Origin: Gemmatimonadota bacterium | Lineage (GTDB): Bacteria; Gemmatimonadota; Gemmatimonadetes; Gemmatimonadales; GWC2-71-9 | NCBI GenBank assembly: GCA_025360265.1 | Contig: JANYCP010000263.1 | Span: 1 to 21,401, forward strand | Length of the DNA: 21,401 bases | Direction of reading: 5' to 3' | Part shown: piece after piece, positions 7,941-14,472 of the stretch | How the letters are laid out: each line of letters opens with the position of its first letter | Numbering within the stretch: the stretch's first letter is position 1 | Translations under genes and position numbers: made by a program | Notes under the pieces: generated by a model | Seen by the model: the letters and a program-made list of their open reading frames with translations, nothing else | Databases searched by the model: none | Told to the model about the DNA's origin: nothing

Positions 7941-9004
7941 GCGACCGCCGCGAGCGGCTCGTCAGTAATCAGCGAGTAGTCCTGGCGCCGGCGTCTGGGT
8001 GTGAAGCCCGCATCACGAATGGACCGTTCCATGTCGGCGATGGTCGAGCGGTACGTCGTGCCAGCGGCGGACACGACGTTCTCTTCCATCATCAGCGAAC
8101 CGAAGTCATTGGCGCCGAAGCGCAGTGCCACCTGCCCCACCTTCAGCCCCATCGTGACCCAGCTCGATTGCAGGTTCGGGACGTTGTCGCAGATGATGCG
8201 AGCCATTGCGAGCGTGCGAAGATAGGTCACCGAATCAGTCTTGATGTAGTCGCTCATCCCCGGCGTTCCCTCGGGCTGCAGCGGCCAGCATATGAACGCC
8301 GTGAAGCCACCGGTGCGCTGCTGCAACTCGCGCACGCGAAAGAGGTGCTCGATGCGATCGGCGTGGGTCTCGCCGAGACCGTACATCATCGTGACCGATG
8401 TCTTCATGCCCTGACGGTGGGCTTCTTCCTGCACGCCGAGCCATTCGTCGGTCTGCGCCTTCTTTTTCGCGACGCGTTCACGAATGCGGTCAACGAGAAT
8501 CTCACCGCCGCCGCCGGGAATCGAGTTGAGCCCTGCTTCGCGGAGTTGACGAACCACGTCACCCACCGGCATACCGAATCGCTCGGAGAAAAACACCACT
8601 TCCGATGGCGAGAAGCCGTGAATGTGAATCGGATGATGCGCCTTGATGTAACGCATCAGTTCCAGATACCACTCGAACGGGATGTACGGATTGTGGCCGC
8701 CCTGCAGCAGGATCTGCACACCGCCAATGGCCTTGCACTCGTCAATCTTGGCACCGATCTGCTCAAACGAAAGGACGTAGCCGGTGTTGTCCTTTGGTCG
8801 CCGCGCAAATGCGCAGAATGCGCAGTCGGCAACGCAGACATTGGTGTAGTTGATATTGCGATCGATGATATACGACACCACCTCTTCCGGATGCAATCGG
8901 TACCGTTCGCGCTCGGCGAGCGCCCCTAGTTCCAGCAACGGTGCCTTTTCATAGAGCGTGAGGTAGTCGCGGAATTCAGCGCTGTCGCGATTGACCGTGG
9001 TCAT
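7937..9004 (-). CDS. mqnC: Cyclic dehypoxanthinyl futalosine synthase (radical SAM)
   Basis: Converts dehypoxanthine futalosine to its cyclic form in the futalosine route to menaquinone. At 355 residues it has the expected length. The iron-sulfur cluster motif is the usual Cx3Cx2C at Cys57, Cys61 and Cys64 (NVCVADCAFCAFARR). GGVQILLQGGHNPYIP, HGFSPSEV, NSIPGGGGEIL and MMYGLGETHADRIEH are characteristic of MqnC and separate it from MqnE. The start ATG at 9004 shares one base with the mqnA stop (TGATG). MqnB and MqnD, needed before and after this step, are not in the window. Confidence 0.94.
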   Translation of the reverse strand: MTTVNRDSAEFRDYLTLYEKAPLLELGALAERERYRLHPEEVVSYIIDRNINYTNVCVADCAFCAFARRPKDNTGYVLSFEQIGAKIDECKAIGGVQILLQGGHNPYIPFEWYLELMRYIKAHHPIHIHGFSPSEVVFFSERFGMPVGDVVRQLREAGLNSIPGGGGEILVDRIRERVAKKKAQTDEWLGVQEEAHRQGMKTSVTMMYGLGETHADRIEHLFRVRELQQRTGGFTAFICWPLQPEGTPGMSDYIKTDSVTYLRTLAMARIICDNVPNLQSSWVTMGLKVGQVALRFGANDFGSLMMEENVVSAAGTTYRSTIADMERSIRDAGFTPRRRRQDYSLITDEPLAAVA

Positions 9005-9825
9005 CAGGCGGCCGTGAGGAAGGAGAGTGATCCATCGGGCACGAGTCCGTCCTTCGCCAGGCGGCCAAAGAACTCCGTGAGGCCGGCGAGATGACGGTAC
9101 GAGAGCTGGTAGTCGAGATCACCGAGGTACGCGCGACAGGTGGATCGGGGAATTCCCGTTCGATCCGACGCTTCCTCGGCGATCACGTCAAGATGCGTAA
9201 TACCCCAATCACGCGAACGCTTCAACTGCGCGTGTGTGCGCAATGCTGCCGCGCGATCGGTGTCCCGGCGCGCGGCCCACACGGCAAACACGAATGGGAG
9301 GCCGGTCCAATCTTTCCAGGCTGCGCCAAGATCGACACACACCGGATAGATCCCACTGGCGCGTAGGTGCAGCGCGGCGTCGCCAATCACCAGCACGGCA
9401 TCATGCGGTAGACTTTCCAGTCCCGCCAGGTCGTTCGCCTCTGCGCGTGCTGTCACGAAGTTTGGTGAAACACACCACCGGTGCCGGCAGAGCAATTCCA
9501 GTAACAGGTGCGATGTGCGTGACGAGGCCGTACGGAGCACCGTACCGCCTTGCAGTTCGGTCACCGGACGCTTGCTGAAGAGCGCGACGCTATGCACTGG
9601 GCCATCGCAACTGATGGCAAGATCGGGCAGCAGGTGGTATGCGGCCGCGTCGCGTGCGTACTCCACTGCCGACACCACGCTGAGGTCCAGCTCACCGGCC
9701 GCGAGCAAGTCATTCAGCTCTGCGGCGGTGGCCGAGACGACGGTCTGGGGCGCTGACACGATGCCGCGATCCATCGCTGCATACACCGGTGCGGCGTTGA
9801 TCCAGGGAATACGACCGAGCCTCAT
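9004..9825 (-). CDS. mqnA: Chorismate dehydratase
   Basis: Turns chorismate into 3-[(1-carboxyvinyl)oxy]benzoate, the entry step of futalosine-dependent menaquinone synthesis. The 273-residue protein has the periplasmic-binding-protein-like fold expected for MqnA. It opens with RLGRIPWINAAPVYAAMD, the family's substrate-binding start, and continues with LAAGELDLSVVSAVEYAR, DGPVHSVALFSK and RTASSRTSHLLLELL. It overlaps mqnE by 4 bp (ATGA) and mqnC by 1 bp, so all three futalosine genes here are translationally coupled. There is no signal peptide, in keeping with a cytosolic enzyme. Confidence 0.93.
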   Translation of the reverse strand: MRLGRIPWINAAPVYAAMDRGIVSAPQTVVSATAAELNDLLAAGELDLSVVSAVEYARDAAAYHLLPDLAISCDGPVHSVALFSKRPVTELQGGTVLRTASSRTSHLLLELLCRHRWCVSPNFVTARAEANDLAGLESLPHDAVLVIGDAALHLRASGIYPVCVDLGAAWKDWTGLPFVFAVWAARRDTDRAAALRTHAQLKRSRDWGITHLDVIAEEASDRTGIPRSTCRAYLGDLDYQLSYRHLAGLTEFFGRLAKDGLVPDGSLSFLTAA

Positions 9826-11093
9826 GCGGCGTGCACCACCGGCATCATGGCGCGGCTCGGTCGGGTATCGCCGCCATGCGGAAGGTCGAGCGCGCTGAAA
9901 TCGCTGCGCAATTCCTGATAGAGAGAATTTCGCTCGATCGGCGCCTTCCCTGCATCGCGAATCAACGCGACGAGACCTTCGTATGCCATCCCCATCTCTG
10001 TCACGGCGCCGGCTTCATGGTAGACTCGCTCGTAAATCACCGTGCCCTCGACGTCATCGCATCCGAACGACAACGCGATCTGCGACATGAACGGCGTCAC
10101 CATAGGCCAGTGCGTCTTCACGTGCGGGATGGAGTCGAGGAAGAGGCGCCCGATCGCGATGTTCTTCATATCCTCATACCCAGTGGTCGCCGTACCGACC
10201 CGACCGAGTTGTTCTCCCAATTCATTGTTCTCGGTGTGATAGGCCAGCGGGATGTACGTGAGGAAACCGCCCGTCTCGTCCTGGAGATCTCGCAACATCG
10301 TCAGGTGCTCGATGCGATCATCGGCCGTCTCGATGTGACCGTACAGCATGGTGCAGTTGCTCGGGATCCCGAGCGCATGCGCCTCGCGATGCACGTTGAT
10401 CCACTCCTGACCAGTGAGCTTGCGCTCCGCGATCGTGGCACGCACCGCGGTCGAAAAGACTTCCGCGCCGCCGCCAGGTAACGACGTCAAACCGGACTCC
10501 TTCAGCGCTTCCAGCGTCTCCCGAACGCTGACTTTTTCGATCCGGGCCAGATGCGCAATCTCTACCGCCGTGAGCGCCTTGATGTGCACATTGGGATGGC
10601 GCTGCTTGAGCCCGCGAATCATGTCGGTGTAGTAGCTCAGCCGGAGCTTCGGATGCAGACCGCCCACGATGTGGAACTCTCTGGTGGGCGATCCGACCGC
10701 TTGCGCCGCCTCGTGGTACACCTCTTCGAGCGATCGGGTGTAATGGCCGTCTTCCTTTGGCATCCTCGCGAATGAACAAAACGTGCACGTATTGCGAAGG
10801 ATGCAGACGTTGGTCGGGTTGATGTGCTGATTGGCCGAGAAGTAGACCCGATCGCCGTTACGGCGACGGTTGGCAAAGTCCGCCATCGTGCCAAGTCCGA
10901 TCAGGTCATTCGTGGCGTACAGGATGCGGGCGTCGGCCGCATCGAGCCGACGCCCCTCGCCCACTCGGTCGGCGATCGGGCGCAGTGCCGGGTCCCGGAT
11001 CCGCTCCATGGCAAGCACCAGCGTTTCAGGTGTGGAAGAGGACATGTCGGAATTTACCGGGTGGCGGGTTGTGGGGGTACCGGGGGCCGTCAT
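9822..11093 (-). CDS. mqnE: Aminodeoxyfutalosine synthase (radical SAM), with unusual Cys spacing
   Basis: Adds the adenosyl radical of SAM to the MqnA product, giving aminodeoxyfutalosine. At 423 residues it carries family motifs FSANQHINPTN, EFHIVGGLHPKL, SGLTSLPGGGAEVF and MLYGHIETADDRIEHL. The cluster cysteines are Cys97, Cys103 and Cys106 (NVCILRNTCTFCSFAR), that is Cx5Cx2C, two residues longer than the usual Cx3Cx2C also seen in MqnC next door. The start is uncertain: ATG at 11093 gives 423 residues, while ATG at 11045 (MSSSTPETLV) would remove a disordered 16-residue leader. Neither has a Shine-Dalgarno site, and both lie shortly after a possible -10 box. First gene of its operon, divergent from the plus-strand gene. 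Confidence 0.92.
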   Translation of the reverse strand: MTAPGTPTTRHPVNSDMSSSTPETLVLAMERIRDPALRPIADRVGEGRRLDAADARILYATNDLIGLGTMADFANRRRNGDRVYFSANQHINPTNVCILRNTCTFCSFARMPKEDGHYTRSLEEVYHEAAQAVGSPTREFHIVGGLHPKLRLSYYTDMIRGLKQRHPNVHIKALTAVEIAHLARIEKVSVRETLEALKESGLTSLPGGGAEVFSTAVRATIAERKLTGQEWINVHREAHALGIPSNCTMLYGHIETADDRIEHLTMLRDLQDETGGFLTYIPLAYHTENNELGEQLGRVGTATTGYEDMKNIAIGRLFLDSIPHVKTHWPMVTPFMSQIALSFGCDDVEGTVIYERVYHEAGAVTEMGMAYEGLVALIRDAGKAPIERNSLYQELRSDFSALDLPHGGDTRPSRAMMPVVHAA

Positions 11094-11114
11094 TTCGGCC
11101 CATACTACGCCTCA
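11094..11114. promoter_or_regulatory. 21-bp divergent start region with overlapping -10-like boxes
   Basis: Only 21 bases separate the outermost mqnE ATG (minus, 11093) from the plus-strand ATG (11115). In the middle lies cATACTAc: read on the plus strand it gives CATACT (11101-11106), and read on the minus strand TAGTAT (11107-11102). Each -10-like box is followed by eight bases and then an ATG, so the layout is nearly symmetrical. I see no convincing -35 box for either direction. If mqnE starts at 11045, a further AT-rich box TAAATT (11056-11051) ends five bases before that ATG. Confidence 0.4.
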
Positions 11115-12338
11115 ATGGCCGATCCATCGCTCACCCCGATTCCGCCCACGCCCGGCGACCGGCGCGAACTCGCTGCCGCGACTCCCCTGATCCTCGACGA
11201 GGGCGCAGCGGTCATCGAGCCGATTGCCGACGGCTGGCAGCTGCGAGCCGTCGACCCGGCGGTCACGCTGAACGGTCGTCCCGTCCCGGAGCCGACGCGT
11301 CTTCGTGACCGGGACGAGATCCGGCTTGGACTTGGCGATGCCTACGAATTCGCGACCGGCGAGCAACGAACCCGCCGGATGACGTCTGCCGCCGACATGA
11401 TCGCCCGCCCTCGGAAACGCGCATCGGGTGCCCTGCCGACGCCCCGCCGCAATGTGTCGTTCGCGGCGATCGGCAGCATCGTGATTGCGCTCGCCCTTGT
11501 CGCCGGTGCTGCCTACGTGGGTTGGTACGGGTTGGTACGCGCACCAAACAGTGTCGTCACCCTGACGGACCGACAGGCAGCGGAGCTCGATTCGTTGTTG
11601 ATCATCGCGGACGACCATGTCGAGCGCGGCGGAATGCTCCTCGAACTGGGGCTCGGCGACGGAGCGCTGGATGAATTTGCCGATGCCGTCACGACGCTCG
11701 ACCGGAGCGACCTGAGAAACAACCCGATCGTCAAACCCAGGATCCAGGCACTCGAGGCTTCGGTGGCTGCGATCTATCGCGAACGCAGCCAGGCGGTACC
11801 AGGCAACTATGCCAACGCCACTGCACCGCTGACCGCCGACCAGATGAAGACCGCGTCGCTCTCAGCCGACGACTTCCGCGCCAAGTTCGACTTGATGTCG
11901 GCCAGCTTCGAAGGAAAGTTCGGCCACCAGATTGTGGTATCAGGTCGCGATCACGCCGAGCATGTCATTCTCTATGGGCGCGGTGGTGCGGTGGATTTGA
12001 GCATCAAGGGGATGACTCGGGAGGAAGTGAACTGGGTGATTGGCCAGTCCCACGCATTTCACATTCGGGTGAAAGACTTCTCGCAGGATTCGGTACTGCG
12101 TAGACAGGTCGCCCGTGCGATCAAGGCCGGACTGCTCTTTGAGGCGGGAACGGGACTCCATTTGCACATTGATCGATTTGCCAACAAGCGCGACCGGTGG
12201 ACCACACTGCGGACGCCGTCAGAGGATCATGAACTTGACCCGCGCCATCCCGGCTATCGAGAACTCGTCGCCATCGTCAAGCGGCCGATGCTCGCCCCGG
12301 TCGAGAAGGTCCTCATCCATATAGGTGCCGTTCAGTGA
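11115..12338 (+). CDS. Membrane protein: degenerate FHA-like domain, TM helix, M15-peptidase-like domain lacking a zinc ligand
   Basis: No named family recognised over the full 407 residues. Residues about 25-82 resemble the second half of an FHA domain (VTLNGRPV, then LRDRDEIRLGLGDAYEF), without the phosphothreonine-binding SxxH motif. A basic linker leads to one TM helix at about 114-136 (FAAIGSIVIALALVAGAAYV), so the N-terminus should be cytoplasmic and the rest periplasmic. A helical segment (150-225) follows. Residues 265-355 look like an M15 DD-peptidase core: QIVVSGR, YGRGGAVDLS in place of the usual SxHxxGxAxD, and a final HLHID. In that alignment Asp294 and His351 are kept, while the first zinc His is Tyr287, so catalysis is doubtful. 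ATG 11115 was chosen because the frame is open upstream only into mqnE. The last 39 codons overlap the convergent FHA gene. Confidence 0.8.
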   Translation: MADPSLTPIPPTPGDRRELAAATPLILDEGAAVIEPIADGWQLRAVDPAVTLNGRPVPEPTRLRDRDEIRLGLGDAYEFATGEQRTRRMTSAADMIARPRKRASGALPTPRRNVSFAAIGSIVIALALVAGAAYVGWYGLVRAPNSVVTLTDRQAAELDSLLIIADDHVERGGMLLELGLGDGALDEFADAVTTLDRSDLRNNPIVKPRIQALEASVAAIYRERSQAVPGNYANATAPLTADQMKTASLSADDFRAKFDLMSASFEGKFGHQIVVSGRDHAEHVILYGRGGAVDLSIKGMTREEVNWVIGQSHAFHIRVKDFSQDSVLRRQVARAIKAGLLFEAGTGLHLHIDRFANKRDRWTTLRTPSEDHELDPRHPGYRELVAIVKRPMLAPVEKVLIHIGAVQ

Positions 12339-13103
12339 GGAATCGATCAGGAAGTACTTTCCCCCTTTCCTGACGATCGCGCAGTGGTAGCGCGAAATGA
12401 AACCACCCGTGTCGCTCAGGATCAGGTCGTTCTTCTCCTCGGGCCGATCCGACTCCGCCGATCCAATCCGGAAGATGTGTTGCTCGATTGTGTAGATCTT
12501 TCCTCGCCCGATGCCGTCAATGATCTCCAGCATCGCCTTCGCCTGCGACTGCGCCGCCCGCTGCACGGCAAGTTGGCGCTGGTGTCGACGCGCGAAGTAC
12601 CGCGAGCTGCCCGCGACGACCAGGCCAAGGAACAGCACCAGCCCGGCAATGGAGAAGAGAGTGTTCCGCAGCTGCTGCGTCTTGGTGAGCGCCACGATTC
12701 GGTCACGGAACGCCAGCGCACGCTGATTGTCGGGCTGCGTCGCGAGCACGCCGTCGACGAGCCTCCGTGCCGCCGCCATATCCCGCGCCTGTATCGCCTT
12801 CTGCGCTGCGATGAGCGATTGGTCAATCGCCTCACCCGCGTGACGAACTGAATCGGACTTGACGGCTGCGTCGTAGTCGGCCACGGCGGCCTGGTATCCG
12901 GCGTTCACGACGGAGTCTCCCATCCCTTGCAACTGCATGCGCTTCCAGCAATCGGTGCGATCGCGAATACCCTGCATCCCCTTGTCGGCCGACTGATCGA
13001 GTTGCTGGCAGGAGTGCAGCAACGTCGTGCGTTGCTGATCCCGCTGTGCTGCGAGAGTCCCCGGGACGAGCAGGAGCGCGAACGCGATCCGCGACGGGTT
13101 CAT
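12219..13103 (-). CDS. Signal peptide / helical periplasmic / TM / cytoplasmic FHA-domain protein
   Basis: A 294-residue protein with no known name. Residues 1-19 are a signal peptide (MNPSRIAFALLLVPGTLAA). Residues 20-147 are helical and TPR-like (AIQARDMAAARRLVDGVLATQPDNQRAL) with two cysteines, Cys32 and Cys52. A TM helix spans about 149-170. A cytoplasmic FHA domain fills about 195-294: FRIGS, NDLILSD, ISRYHCAI (Ser237-His240) and SSLNGTYMDED (Asn258-Gly259-Thr260), ending DDGDEFSIAG. The phosphopeptide-binding Ser-x-x-His and Asn-Gly are intact; the Gly-Arg of the first loop reads Gly-Ser. By family knowledge FHA domains bind phosphothreonine, so a Ser/Thr kinase partner is expected, but none is in the window. 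Coupled to the gene before it by ATGA; its last 120 bases are antisense to the plus-strand gene. Confidence 0.85.
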   Translation of the reverse strand: MNPSRIAFALLLVPGTLAAQRDQQRTTLLHSCQQLDQSADKGMQGIRDRTDCWKRMQLQGMGDSVVNAGYQAAVADYDAAVKSDSVRHAGEAIDQSLIAAQKAIQARDMAAARRLVDGVLATQPDNQRALAFRDRIVALTKTQQLRNTLFSIAGLVLFLGLVVAGSSRYFARRHQRQLAVQRAAQSQAKAMLEIIDGIGRGKIYTIEQHIFRIGSAESDRPEEKNDLILSDTGGFISRYHCAIVRKGGKYFLIDSSLNGTYMDEDLLDRGEHRPLDDGDEFSIAGMARVKFMIL

Positions 13104-13639
13104 CGGCGCAACGCCGTCCGGCGCGCCGTCTGTCGAGTCACGTCATCAGGACTGCGCGGAGGCGCTTCGTCATCCGCCGCCCCGGCAATGGTGGTGCGTG
13201 CTGATGCCTCGCGCTCGCGCTTCGGCACCAATTCCAATTCGTCCCATCCCAGCCGCCGAACCGCAAACCAGACAAATGCAAGGACGGTTGCAAGCAGCAG
13301 GGCGATCACCGGGCGATCGGAATCTCCGACCGTGCCAATGATCAATGCCTCGCGCACCGCCGGGGCAAGCAGCGAAGCATCTGCAACGCCGCGAAACGCC
13401 GGCATGGCGATCAATGGCGGACGCCACGCCACCAAGGCAATTCGGCCAAGCCCAGCGATGCCGTCACCACCAACCGCAACCACCTGTCGTTTCACGCCCG
13501 GCGACTGGACCGTCTGAAAGCATGGCGCGTCACTGGCTGCAGCGCACCGCACGAGTTCGAGGCGCGCTGGTGCCTGACCGCGCGCCTGGCCGGTGAAGCC
13601 AATGAGGAAAAGCGAAACAGAGAGGCGCGTGAAGGTCAC
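13100..13639 (-). CDS. Hypothetical single-pass membrane protein with Thr-rich cytoplasmic tail
   Basis: Not recognised. The 179-residue protein starts with GTG at 13639 in a GTGA overlap with the gene before it and ends in an ATGA overlap with the FHA gene after it; that coupling is the main support that it is real. It has a signal peptide (about 1-22, MTFTRLSVSLFLIGFTGQARG), a periplasmic part of about 85 residues with two cysteines nine apart (RCAAASDAPCF), a TM helix at about 109-126 (PVIALLLATVLAFVWFAV) and a basic cytoplasmic tail. The tail holds several threonines in basic surroundings (SARTTIAGA, VTRQTARRT), which could serve as phosphorylation sites read by the neighbouring FHA domain. 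That is inference only. Confidence 0.7.
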   Translation of the reverse strand: MTFTRLSVSLFLIGFTGQARGQAPARLELVRCAAASDAPCFQTVQSPGVKRQVVAVGGDGIAGLGRIALVAWRPPLIAMPAFRGVADASLLAPAVREALIIGTVGDSDRPVIALLLATVLAFVWFAVRRLGWDELELVPKREREASARTTIAGAADDEAPPRSPDDVTRQTARRTALRR

Positions 13640-14472
13640 GGGGCACGAAGGAGCTGGATGTGATAGCGAGCGCGCCCGACCAGCAGCAGTACATTGGCGT
13701 CGAGAAGGCGAGGCTCACGAACCGAGTGGCCATTGGCCACGAGTCCCCCGGCGGGCGGGTAGAGGGCGACGCGTCCCTGTTGGCACGCGACCTGTGCCTC
13801 GCCGAGCGAAAGCGAAGCCGAGTCATCAAGCGGCCACTCGCGCATCAGTAGCGGATTCCACTTGCGACCCTTCGGTGGCGCCATTTCAACGACAGCGTAC
13901 GCATGCCACAGTTCGGGTCCGGCGACGGCAAAGGCCACTGCACCGCCGAACCAGATGCAGGCAATTGCTTGCCATGCCTCTGATGCCCCGGGCAGCGAGA
14001 AGATCGCTCCTGCCGTGAGCCCGCCAATCCCGGCAATCAGCATCGTCTCGCGCAGCCATTGCCTGCGACGCCCCGAAACGAACAGTCCGAGAAATGTCGC
14101 TGACCCTGCGGCGGTCAACAGCCATGTCAGCACCCGCTCAATTACAAACCAACGTGGCGACACGTCAGCATGAGTGAACGCGATCAACGACGCGCCCGTC
14201 AGCGCACCGATGCCACCGAGCATCGATCCGGCAGCCGCGCCAAACCCTGGGCTGCGCCGTTGCCGGAATTCCCGCGCGCCGAGAATTCCGGCACCGGTGA
14301 TGGCACCGAGTGCCAGCGCGGTCAACTGGTCGAGCCGCGGGTAACTGAACGTTACCGTCGAAATCGCGCCGCTTGCCAGCCAGCCAATCGCGCCAGCCGA
14401 CATACCGATCGCCGTTGACGACCAGACCCCCCTGGGCAGTCGCTCAGCGCGCGCGTTGCTTGACGTAGTCAT
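13636..14472 (-). CDS. Six-helix membrane protein with degenerate FHA-like C-terminus
   Basis: Not recognised as a named family. I start it at ATG 14472 (278 residues, MTTSSNARAERLP), which overlaps the stop of the Sel1 gene as ATGA; a longer frame to 14538 exists but lies inside that gene. About six TM helices fall at residues 16-40, 48-66, 77-100, 108-134, 142-160 and 167-188, many rich in Gly and Ala. A soluble tail of about 70 residues follows, with the beta pattern of the second half of an FHA domain (GRVALYPPAGG, LVANGHSV, LLDANVLLLVG, YHIQLL). No phosphothreonine-binding Ser/His pair is visible, so phosphate binding is unlikely. It is in a string of coupled genes with two other proteins carrying FHA-like parts. 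Confidence 0.75.
   Translation of the reverse strand: MTTSSNARAERLPRGVWSSTAIGMSAGAIGWLASGAISTVTFSYPRLDQLTALALGAITGAGILGAREFRQRRSPGFGAAAGSMLGGIGALTGASLIAFTHADVSPRWFVIERVLTWLLTAAGSATFLGLFVSGRRRQWLRETMLIAGIGGLTAGAIFSLPGASEAWQAIACIWFGGAVAFAVAGPELWHAYAVVEMAPPKGRKWNPLLMREWPLDDSASLSLGEAQVACQQGRVALYPPAGGLVANGHSVREPRLLDANVLLLVGRARYHIQLLRAP

Noticed and set aside
7778..8929. 383-codon open frame on the plus strand
   Set aside because: Antisense to ispF and mqnC; no domain, no promoter, shadow of the third-position GC bias.
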